NCBI GenBank assembly: GCA_031283405.1
Contig: JAITBX010000226.1
Coordinates: 1 to 6,211 of the forward strand
Direction: 5' to 3'
Source of the DNA: Burkholderiales bacterium
GTDB lineage: Bacteria > Pseudomonadota > Gammaproteobacteria > Burkholderiales > Casimicrobiaceae
Length of the DNA: 6,211 nt
The notes beneath the pieces are model-generated. The model ran no database searches and was not told where the DNA came from. It saw only the letters and a list, made by a program, of their open reading frames with translations. The number at the start of each line of letters is the position of its first letter. Position 1 is the stretch's first letter. The translations under genes and the position numbers were made by a program. This document shows positions 1 to 5,365 of the stretch, piece by piece.

Positions 1-1
1 A

Positions 2-229
2 TGCCGGCGGGGGCGGCGCAGTGGTGGTTTTACTGCGCGGGCGGTAAGCAAGCCTTTACCTGGCACGACACTTGCTGCCAGACTCTTTTACGACGCCGAA
101 AATCCGGCAAAGGTTGGCAATGGCATGCCCAAAAGCATGGCGCCCTTCCTTCCTGCGCCCATTTCGGTCTTCGCAAAGGAAGGGGAATGGTTCAACCTAT
201 CCTTGACAGATTCGCCTTATTTGATTTGA
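2..229 (+). CDS. Possible 3' end of an unidentified protein (partial, 5' end outside window)
   Basis: Reading frame 2 is open from the left edge to a TGA at 227-229, giving about 75 residues with no start in the window. From roughly base 44 on it reads like genuine protein: a mixed hydrophobic and polar sequence including LFYDAENPAKVGNGMPK, then PFLPAPISVFAKEGEWFN, ending SPYLI. The competing frame 1 (1-288) is rich in Trp, Cys and His and looks like an out-of-frame shadow. The first 14 codons of frame 2 are Arg/Gly-rich and less convincing. Frame 3 also gives a plausible Gly/Val-rich C-terminus that stops at 45-47, so the previous gene could instead end there. I do not recognise the family. 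If real, the gene ends 58 bases before the pseudopilin start and contains that gene's candidate -35 box. Confidence 0.35.
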   Translation, partial: CRRGRRSGGFTARAVSKPLPGTTLAARLFYDAENPAKVGNGMPKSMAPFLPAPISVFAKEGEWFNLSLTDSPYLI

Positions 230-230
230 T
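203..230 (+). promoter_or_regulatory. Candidate sigma-70 promoter for the pseudopilin gene
   Basis: A perfect TTGACA (203-208) is followed after 16 bases by TTTGAT (225-230), which matches four of six positions of TATAAT. The surrounding bases are AT-rich compared with the rest of the window. Transcription from here would leave a leader of about 50 bases before the ATG at 288. The -35 and -10 boxes overlap the end of the putative upstream reading frame. Confidence 0.35.
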
Positions 231-287
231 TGGCGCAAAGAGGTACCTTATGAGGAAATTTTTCGCAAAAACTTTCATAAGGGGGTA

Positions 288-887
288 ATGACGTTGGGGC
301 ACCAACGCGCGACCGGCGCCGGTTTTACGGTGCTGGAACTGACTGTCACGGTAGCCGTGTTTGCTGTCGTGGTGGCTGTGTCTGCACCCAGCATCGGCGA
401 ATGGATAGGAAAACTCAAGGTTCACACCAACGCCGAAGCGTTGAAAAACAGCATCGTCCTCGCGCAAGGCGAAGCGATCAAACGCAATCGGCTCGTCGAG
501 TTTTCGCTGGTCAACGTCATCCCGCCGGCGGCTGACTCCATCCCTGCCGACAACGGCATGGGCTGGATCGTTCGCGTTCTTCCGTTCTCAACCGAAACCA
601 TCACCGTTCTTCAAGCGGATACTTTTGCGCAACAAGGCGTTCAACTCACAGGCGGCAACAACAAAACGCTCGTGTTCAGCGGCGTCGGCGAAGTTTATAC
701 GAGCGTTCCGAGCGTTGATGATCCCGAACCTGTTTTGCTGACGACGCGCGCTTATCAAGTCGTTTCTTCCAGCGGCTATTCGACCTGTGTGCTGGTACAG
801 CCGGGAAAAGCCGTGCGCTGGTGCGACCCCACCATCGTGTCGGGGTCTCATGCCTGCCCGGGCAGCGCAACGCAGTCGTGTTTGTAA
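288..887 (+). CDS. fimT: FimT/GspH-family type IV pseudopilin (prepilin)
   Basis: A 199-aa prepilin-like protein. After a short, positively charged leader (residues 1-12, ending TGAG) comes a class III signal with the order GFTVLELTV. Prepilin peptidase should cut after Gly12, leaving Phe as the first mature residue and the conserved Glu at +5 (Glu17). A hydrophobic helix (about 13-35) follows. The segment with A..EAIKRNRLV (about 51-71), then GMGWIVRV (90-97) and VFSGVGEV (129-136), follows the usual FimT/GspH domain order. The C-terminus has GKAVRWCDP (173-181) and four cysteines (167, 179, 190, 198), which could form disulfides in the periplasm. FimT-type minor pilins act in type IV pilus assembly and, in Legionella, in DNA uptake. 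No other pilin gene lies next to it, so it may be a stand-alone copy. The start is supported by AAGGGGG at 279-285, although the spacing to the ATG is short. The gene converges on the reductase gene with one base between stops. The family assignment is firm; the exact orthologue is not. Confidence 0.85.
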   Translation: MTLGHQRATGAGFTVLELTVTVAVFAVVVAVSAPSIGEWIGKLKVHTNAEALKNSIVLAQGEAIKRNRLVEFSLVNVIPPAADSIPADNGMGWIVRVLPFSTETITVLQADTFAQQGVQLTGGNNKTLVFSGVGEVYTSVPSVDDPEPVLLTTRAYQVVSSSGYSTCVLVQPGKAVRWCDPTIVSGSHACPGSATQSCL

Positions 888-888
888 A

Positions 889-1641
889 CTACTGCGCCGT
901 ATAACCGCCATCGACGACATACTGCGCGCCGGTAATAAAAGCTGCTTTGTCGGACAACAAAAACAGCACGACCTCCGCCACTTCTTCCGCCGTGCCCAAA
1001 CGCCCCATCGGATGGAGAGCGATCACGTCCTTCATCGTTTCTTCGTTCACGGTTGAAAGCAGCGGCGTGTCGATGTAGCCCGGGTGTATCGAATTGATGC
1101 GAATTCCTTTCGCCGCGTAGCCGATCGCGGTTGTTTTGGTCATGCCTGCCACGCCGTGTTTGGCGGTGACGTAAGGCACAGCACCCGCCGTTCCTACCAA
1201 ACCCAGAATGGACGACATATTGACGATCGCGCCGCCGCCCGCCGCCAGCATCGCCGGAATTTCATACTTCATCCCGTAAAAAACCGAGTGCAAATTGATG
1301 TCGATGAGCCGCAGATAATCGTCGATGGCGATATCTTCGATCAATCCCTGCGGGCCGGCAACACCGGCGTTGTTGAACGCCAGTTGAAGGCTCCCATACG
1401 TTTTGACCGCAAGCGCCACCGACGCCTTCACGTCTTCCGGCTTGGCAACATCGCCGATAAACGCAATCGCCTTACCGCCCGCCGCCGTGATGGCGTCAAC
1501 CTTTTTCTGCGCTGCGCCGCCGTTCAAATCAGCGACGACAACATTAGCGCCTTGTGCCGCCAAAGCCAGCGCCACCGCTTTGCCGATGCCCGATCCCGCT
1601 CCGGTCACCAGAGCCGTCTTTCCCGCAAACGTTTGTTCCAT
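889..1641 (-). CDS. Classical short-chain dehydrogenase/reductase (SDR), 3-oxoacyl-ACP reductase-like
   Basis: A complete 250-aa classical SDR, the usual length for the family, and a cytosolic NAD(P)H-dependent oxidoreductase. The Rossmann-fold motif is TGAGSGIG (residues 13-20). Asp38 at the end of the second strand (VVVADLN) favours NAD(H) over NADP(H). GDV (63-65) is the usual adenine-pocket Asp. NNAG is at 90-93. The catalytic tetrad is visible: Asn116, Ser144 (in NMSS), Tyr157 and Lys161 (YVTAK). The HPGYIDTP motif (186-193) and the C-terminal VVDGGYTAQ are also typical. The substrate cannot be deduced; 3-oxoacyl-ACP reductase and various alcohol dehydrogenases share these features. The ATG is preceded by AAAGGAAAA with the AGGA core 10 bases upstream. 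The gene stands alone on the minus strand, converges on the pseudopilin gene and is divergent from the 745-aa gene. Nothing about it looks damaged. Confidence 0.95.
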   Translation of the reverse strand: MEQTFAGKTALVTGAGSGIGKAVALALAAQGANVVVADLNGGAAQKKVDAITAAGGKAIAFIGDVAKPEDVKASVALAVKTYGSLQLAFNNAGVAGPQGLIEDIAIDDYLRLIDINLHSVFYGMKYEIPAMLAAGGGAIVNMSSILGLVGTAGAVPYVTAKHGVAGMTKTTAIGYAAKGIRINSIHPGYIDTPLLSTVNEETMKDVIALHPMGRLGTAEEVAEVVLFLLSDKAAFITGAQYVVDGGYTAQ

Positions 1642-1698
1642 GAGACGATTTTCCTTTGCCGCGTGTTTTCAGAATTTGCAACAAAGATCAAACTACAA

Positions 1699-1751
1699 CG
1701 GCGCTTCCAAAAAAGCAAATCGGCGTTTTTAGTTTTATTTACAAAGCGCCG
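1699..1751. repeat. Interrupted 8-bp inverted repeat upstream of the SDR gene
   Basis: CGGCGCTT at 1699-1706 is matched by its exact reverse complement AAGCGCCG at 1744-1751. The 37-base spacer is unusually rich in A and T. It lies about 60-110 bases upstream of the SDR start, where the SDR promoter should be. It could be a pair of binding half-sites or chance. It does not look like a terminator, because the loop is too long. Confidence 0.25.
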
Positions 1752-1882
1752 CGATACCCTTCTCTTCTCGTGGGAATATGGCAAAGAGTGAACGAGATAG
1801 GCAGGAGATCGAAAGCGCCCTGATTCCATTTCTAAAGACGCTATCAGAAAATAACGCGCTCCCTTGGTGCGACTTTCTTGGC

Positions 1883-1902
1883 AGCGTTCTATTTAGAACG
1901 CT
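1883..1902. promoter_or_regulatory. Perfect 9+2+9 palindrome, candidate operator
   Basis: AGCGTTCTA (1883-1891) and TAGAACGCT (1894-1902) are exact reverse complements separated by TT. Such a 20-bp palindrome in a region between divergent genes is typical in size and symmetry of a site for a dimeric repressor. It lies 104 bases before the 745-aa gene and 242 bases before the SDR start. Read as RNA, it can form an 8-bp stem with a four-base loop. Neither strand has a T tract after it, so an intrinsic terminator is unlikely. No regulator gene is visible in the window. Confidence 0.45.
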
Positions 1903-1972
1903 TCAACTGCGTCTGCCGAAGCGACCGAAAATCGCTCAGCGCCCTTCTGAATCATAAAGTCGCCATTCGCGT

Positions 1973-1978
1973 TATCAT
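1973..1978 (+). promoter_or_regulatory. Candidate -10 box for the 745-aa gene
   Basis: TATCAT matches five of six positions of the sigma-70 -10 consensus and ends 27 bases before the ATG at 2006. No good -35 hexamer is found 16-18 bases upstream, so this is only a weak candidate. Confidence 0.2.
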
Positions 1979-2005
1979 TGGCTATCCGAAAATCTGGAAA
2001 CCGGA

Positions 2006-4243
2006 ATGTGGCTTGACGTGCGGGTCATCATCGTAATAGTGTGCGCGCTTGTGGTTGCGGTGGCGCTGCGGTATTTGCACGCCCTTCTGATGGTGGCTTT
2101 CCCCGCGCTGGTCGTGCGCCGTTTGCCGCCGGACATGCCGTTGCCGACCGCCACCGCCGATCTCTATGAGAAGGCAATCGCCGAATTGGCGACACTTGGT
2201 TTTTCGCCACCGCAATGGATCGTGGTCGCGCCGGAAAGAGAAACGCCGGGCGCTTTTGCGACAGTCGCCGCCGCCTTTTGCCATGCGGAAAAGAATACGC
2301 TGGCCATACTGCATCCGCCGTTGCATATTGCAGCGCCGAATGATCTGACCACTCAGTTTCTCACCCGTCTGGCCGATGGCCGCGGCCTCACCGGCCTTGT
2401 GCGCGAACCTCTTTCCCAAGCGTTTTCCGACGACAAATTCCTGACGCAATCCATCATCGGCACGACGCTCGCCGAGCAATGGGCGCAACACTTGCGCTGG
2501 GTGGAGAGTTTCAAAACACCGGCAGCCGCCGGTTTCGGCTCATTGGAAACATTGCCGGCAGAGTTGCAAGAGATTCGCGGTTACGCCGCTCGCTTGACCG
2601 CCACCGGCAAACTGTGGCGCGACGCGCAAGGCGTCGCTCGACCAACGCTGGCGTTCGCGTTGCGCTTGTTGTGGCTTTACTGGACACGCCCGCGAAAAAA
2701 AATCAACAAGGCCGCTGTACCGCTGGCGCGGCAAGCGATGTTTGCGGCTTTCTACGAACATTGGCAGAAGCGATCGTTGCCGCTGCGTTGGCAGTGGCTG
2801 CTGTTGACGGCATCAAGCGTTTTTTTTGCTGTGGTGTACATTTTACTGATGGGCATCGTTTCTTCTGATCCGTTGAGAGGGATGCGTTGGGCGATAGCTT
2901 TGGTTTTTCTCGGCGCTATCCTTCTGTACGAAGGCGTCCGCATTCTGGCGATGCGCGCGCTAGGTTTTCGGCAAATCTCATTACAGCCCTTTCCGTTTCA
3001 GAGTTGTCCCGCCGCCGGCATTGAGCAAAACCCGAACGCAACGCGGTATGTTTGGGCAGCGCTGCTGGGAACGCTGCCGGGGATAGCGCTGGGCTGGGCG
3101 CTGATATTTTTTGCAATCGTCAACGACGAGGCAGCGATGGGAAGCGCTGCCGCGATGTTGCTGGCGTTCAACTATTGTTATCTGTTGCCGATCCCGCCAC
3201 TCGTCGGCGGCCGGATCGCGCAAGCGCTGTTGCCGCCGCTGCTTTCCAACAATCTCATGGCTCAACTGTTGAAGGCGGACGCTTCTTTCAGACGCGCGCC
3301 TCCCGATCAACAGCAACGGCGAATACTCGAAGTGTTGCAACAGCGCTTCGGCGAACCCGCCAATCTGCTGCGCCGCCTGCTGAAACTTCGCGCCATCATG
3401 CAAGCGCTGAAGCAAACGCCGATGCGCCGGAATCAGCGGATAGCGCTGACCGCGCTTTTTCTCGCGCTGTGGTGTTTGCCGCTGCTTTTCTGGGCGCTGG
3501 CGACGATGAAAGTGCAGTTGCCTTCCCACACGCCTCCCAACATAGACCCCGAAAAACAGAAGCAAACGCAGCAGCGTATTTTCTTGTCGCTGGGCGGGAT
3601 GAGCGTTCCGCAGTTGTTGATGCGGATGCCTGTGCCGAAGCCGATAGCTCGAAAGGATTGGGGATGGTTTTCGCAATTCAGGAAACCCCCGTCGTCGCCG
3701 CCGTTGCCTGCGCCCGCCGACCCCGAAAAAGTAGCGGAAGCGGAAAAAAGATTGGGGCTGACGTTTCCCGACGACTATCGGGAATTGCTGTCGCGCTACG
3801 ATGGTTATCCGCCGCTGCAACTGTTGCCGGTTGCGCAAATCCGGCACTTGTCCGAAACGCCTTTTTCTCGCGAAAAAGACATCAAGACGCCAAGGCCTTT
3901 TTATTCTTTTGCGTTTCCGCTGTCATCGTTCGCGGCAAATAATACGGAAATTGTGCCGGGGCAGCGCGTTTGGAATATTGAAACGCTTCAGAACTGCGCG
4001 GTGATCGGCGGGGCGATAAGCCAGCTTGTTTATCGTGACCCGAAATACACGGCAGCAGCCGAAGTGTATCCAACACTGCTGTGGTGTCAGGGGCAGGACT
4101 TCGAGCAGGCGCGCATCATCTCGTTGGTCGAAAAGCTGTGGGCGCCGGACTTCACCACTTATTTGCGCTATAGCGTCACGCAGAGGATGGCGCGACGGGA
4201 ACTGGTTGACTCCGCCCTCAAGAGCAACGCCAATCCCAATTGA
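2006..4243 (+). CDS. Membrane pseudoprotease of M50/site-2-protease type fused to a C-terminal SMI1/KNR4 (SUKH)-like domain
   Basis: A 745-aa protein with three parts. The N-terminus has a membrane helix (about 6-38) and a soluble region (about 39-260) containing ELATLGFSPPQW and LADGRGL, as I recall from the N-terminal half of some long M50 proteins. The core (about 262-411) follows the site-2-protease plan: helices at 262-284 and 293-316, GTLPGIALG (355-363) as in the family's G-PLPGI segment, and FNYCYLLPIPPLVGGR (388-403). Both metal-binding motifs are broken. HExxH reads Y308-E-G-V-R312, and the Asp of the LDGG motif is Val400, so zinc proteolysis is not expected. A further helix lies at 478-500, then a Pro-rich linker (about 501-571). 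The C-terminus (about 572-710) resembles SMI1/KNR4: E..LGLTFPDDYRELLSRYDG, then a beta-rich segment including VIGG and LVYRDP. The start has a moderate GGAA site 6 bases upstream, and no other ATG follows the in-frame stop at 1955. The gene appears to be monocistronic. Its function is unknown; a scaffold, sensor or immunity-type role is speculation. Confidence 0.85.
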   Translation: MWLDVRVIIVIVCALVVAVALRYLHALLMVAFPALVVRRLPPDMPLPTATADLYEKAIAELATLGFSPPQWIVVAPERETPGAFATVAAAFCHAEKNTLAILHPPLHIAAPNDLTTQFLTRLADGRGLTGLVREPLSQAFSDDKFLTQSIIGTTLAEQWAQHLRWVESFKTPAAAGFGSLETLPAELQEIRGYAARLTATGKLWRDAQGVARPTLAFALRLLWLYWTRPRKKINKAAVPLARQAMFAAFYEHWQKRSLPLRWQWLLLTASSVFFAVVYILLMGIVSSDPLRGMRWAIALVFLGAILLYEGVRILAMRALGFRQISLQPFPFQSCPAAGIEQNPNATRYVWAALLGTLPGIALGWALIFFAIVNDEAAMGSAAAMLLAFNYCYLLPIPPLVGGRIAQALLPPLLSNNLMAQLLKADASFRRAPPDQQQRRILEVLQQRFGEPANLLRRLLKLRAIMQALKQTPMRRNQRIALTALFLALWCLPLLFWALATMKVQLPSHTPPNIDPEKQKQTQQRIFLSLGGMSVPQLLMRMPVPKPIARKDWGWFSQFRKPPSSPPLPAPADPEKVAEAEKRLGLTFPDDYRELLSRYDGYPPLQLLPVAQIRHLSETPFSREKDIKTPRPFYSFAFPLSSFAANNTEIVPGQRVWNIETLQNCAVIGGAISQLVYRDPKYTAAAEVYPTLLWCQGQDFEQARIISLVEKLWAPDFTTYLRYSVTQRMARRELVDSALKSNANPN

Positions 4244-4290
4244 TCGCGGCGGCAGCGACAGTCATGGCGGCGCTTTTTGCGCTGAAGCGG

Positions 4291-4296
4291 TACAAT
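4291..4296 (+). promoter_or_regulatory. Candidate -10 box for the YbhB/YbcL-family gene
   Basis: TACAAT matches five of six consensus positions and is followed by AT-rich sequence, between the stop of the 745-aa gene and the next gene. No convincing -35 box is present at 16-18 bases. Transcription would begin near 4303. This leaves a 46-base leader to the ATG at 4349 but only about 7 bases to the in-frame ATG at 4310, which supports 4349 as the start. Confidence 0.4.
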
Positions 4297-4348
4297 ATTT
4301 ATTCGATGCTTGAATGATGCTTCTGAAATCTTTGTAAAGGAGACAACG

Positions 4349-4981
4349 ATGAAACTGTGGAGTAACAGTTTTACGAATCTAAACCTGATTCCCGGCGAAT
4401 ACGCTTTCTGTGTTATCGACGCAACGCATCATGTCGCCTTGTCCGGCAATCGCAACCCGCATCTGGCGTGGAGTGAAGCGCCGCCCAATACCCAATCGTT
4501 CGTGCTGATCTGCTACGACAAAGATGTGCCGAGCCGCGGTGACGATGTCAACAAAGAAGATCGTGAAGTGCCTGCGTCGTTACCGCGTGTCGATTTCTTC
4601 CATTGGGTGCTGATCGACATTCCGGCGGCGCAGCGCGAGATCGAAGCCGGCAGTTACAGTCACGGCGTTACTGCGCGCGGCAAACCGGAGGTGTTACCGG
4701 CGTTGGGCAACATGCGGCACGGCATCAACGATTACACGAGCTGGTTCGCGGGCGATGCTGAAATGCGCGGCGATTACTACGGCTACGATGGCCCGTGCCC
4801 GCCGTGGAACGACAGCATCGTTCATCAATACATCTTCACGCTGTATGCGCTCGATGTTCCCCGCCTTCGCGTGGACGGCCAACTGAGCGGGCAAGCCGTG
4901 CGGCTGGCGATGCAAAAGTACATACTCGCGCAGGCTTCGCTGATGGGGCTTTACACGCTCAATCCGAGGTTGGCGAAATAG
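4349..4981 (+). CDS. YbhB/YbcL family (PEBP / Raf-kinase-inhibitor-like) protein
   Basis: A 210-aa phosphatidylethanolamine-binding-protein-like protein, probably cytosolic because no signal peptide is seen. Conserved elements in order are NPHLAW (36-41), YDKDVP (56-61, the DPDxP-type anion-pocket loop), FHWVLIDIP (84-92, with the conserved His85), GINDYTSWFAG (125-135), GPCPP (148-152) and HQYIFTLYALD (159-169). It is longer than E. coli YbhB (about 158 aa). Much of the excess is an insertion after the DKDVP loop (about 62-82) and a longer central segment (about 100-145). The biochemical role of bacterial members is poorly known; small-molecule or phosphoryl-ligand binding is the usual suggestion. 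The start at 4349 is chosen over the in-frame ATG at 4310 because AAAGGAGA (4336-4343) lies 6 bases before it, and because the family N-terminus fits MKLWSNSF. The lipoprotein gene follows after 40 bases and may be co-transcribed. Confidence 0.92.
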   Translation: MKLWSNSFTNLNLIPGEYAFCVIDATHHVALSGNRNPHLAWSEAPPNTQSFVLICYDKDVPSRGDDVNKEDREVPASLPRVDFFHWVLIDIPAAQREIEAGSYSHGVTARGKPEVLPALGNMRHGINDYTSWFAGDAEMRGDYYGYDGPCPPWNDSIVHQYIFTLYALDVPRLRVDGQLSGQAVRLAMQKYILAQASLMGLYTLNPRLAK

Positions 4982-5021
4982 CAACAATGCAAATGAACGG
5001 AAACAAACACACAAAGCAATC

Positions 5022-5312
5022 ATGAAAAAACATCTTTTCACACTGGCGATTTTTCCGCTGGCAGTAACGGCAATCCTGACATCAACTTTGCTGACCGGTT
5101 GCGGCGTTGACACCGCCACGACAGCGGCGACGGAGGCAAAATTGAAAACCGAAGAAGCCGAGCGCGCCAGGCAGCAAATGGAAGCGGCGAAAAAACAAAT
5201 CGACGCCGCCCAGCAGGAAATGCAGAAGCGCATCGCCGACGCCGACCGCGATGCGGCCGGCGCGCCGGCATCGGACACCTCAGCGAACGAGCAAGCGGAC
5301 AGCAAGCCGTAG
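5022..5312 (+). CDS. Small coiled-coil lipoprotein
   Basis: A 96-aa secreted lipoprotein of no recognised family. Residues 1-26 form a lipoprotein signal peptide: MKKH, a hydrophobic stretch, then the lipobox L24-T-G-C27. Cys27 would become the lipidated N-terminus. Gly follows at +2 rather than Asp, so outer-membrane sorting is expected by the usual Lol rule. Residues about 35-75 are rich in Ala, Glu, Lys and Gln with no Pro or Gly and should form one long helix or coiled coil, as in small Lpp-like envelope proteins. The tail (78-96) is Ala/Ser/Asp-rich and disordered. The ATG has no clear Shine-Dalgarno site. A 12-codon upstream frame (4987-5025) overlaps it as ATGA, so coupled translation is possible. 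It sits 40 bases after the YbhB-like gene. A strong stem-loop starts directly behind the stop codon. Confidence 0.85.
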   Translation: MKKHLFTLAIFPLAVTAILTSTLLTGCGVDTATTAATEAKLKTEEAERARQQMEAAKKQIDAAQQEMQKRIADADRDAAGAPASDTSANEQADSKP

Positions 5313-5334
5313 GGGACGCCGCCCTCGGCGTTCC
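5313..5334 (+). other. GC-rich stem-loop directly after the lipoprotein stop codon
   Basis: GGGACGCCG (5313-5321) pairs with CGGCGTTCC (5326-5334) to give a 9-bp stem with one G-T wobble and a CCCT loop. It begins on the base after the TAG stop. The bases that follow (GCTCTAAAAC) contain no T run, so it does not qualify as a classic intrinsic terminator. It could stabilise or partly terminate the upstream mRNA, or be one copy of a dispersed palindromic (REP-like) element. Confidence 0.55.
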
Positions 5335-5365
5335 GCTCTAAAACGCGACAAATAAGTCAACCGAT

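Larger units (their letters stand above)
1642..2005. other. Divergent non-coding region between the SDR and the 745-aa gene
   Basis: This 364-bp stretch separates two genes reading away from each other, so it must carry both promoters. I see no convincing coding sequence in it. The reading frames crossing it are Arg-, Ser- and Lys-rich, resemble no protein, and run through the SDR start. The part nearest the SDR (about 1665-1745) is AT-rich with runs of A and T. The part nearest the 745-aa gene holds a perfect palindrome (1883-1902). No tRNA-like or other RNA-gene fold was recognised. An in-frame TAA at 1955-1957 shows that the 745-aa reading frame cannot extend far upstream. Confidence 0.6.

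Noticed and set aside
1..288. ATG-initiated 95-codon frame whose TAA overlaps the pseudopilin ATG (TAATG)
   Set aside because: Its translation is rich in Trp, Cys, His and Arg with no recognisable pattern, as expected of an out-of-frame reading. Frame 2 over the same bases looks more protein-like.
1084..1791. Long plus-strand frame (235 codons) opposite the SDR gene
   Set aside because: It is the antisense shadow of an unmistakable SDR gene, Arg-rich and with no family resemblance.
1941..2090. Ten-base repeat GCCCTTCTGA at 1941-1950 and 2081-2090
   Set aside because: One 10-mer repeated once in 6 kb, with no flanking similarity, can be chance. The second copy is inside coding sequence.
2981..3942. 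Long frames of about 290 codons on both strands within the 745-aa gene
   Set aside because: Their translations are Arg/Gln-rich or Ala/Arg-rich and low in complexity. The 745-aa frame carries the recognisable M50-like and SUKH-like motifs and membrane helices.
4244..4290. Possible terminator hairpin (GCGC-TTTTT-GCGC) after the 745-aa gene
   Set aside because: The stem is only about four base pairs and no T tract follows the second arm.
4310..4348. N-terminal extension of the YbhB/YbcL-family protein from an in-frame ATG at 4310
   Set aside because: There is no ribosome-binding site before it, the candidate promoter would start transcription only about 7 bases upstream, and a strong AAAGGAGA precedes the ATG at 4349.
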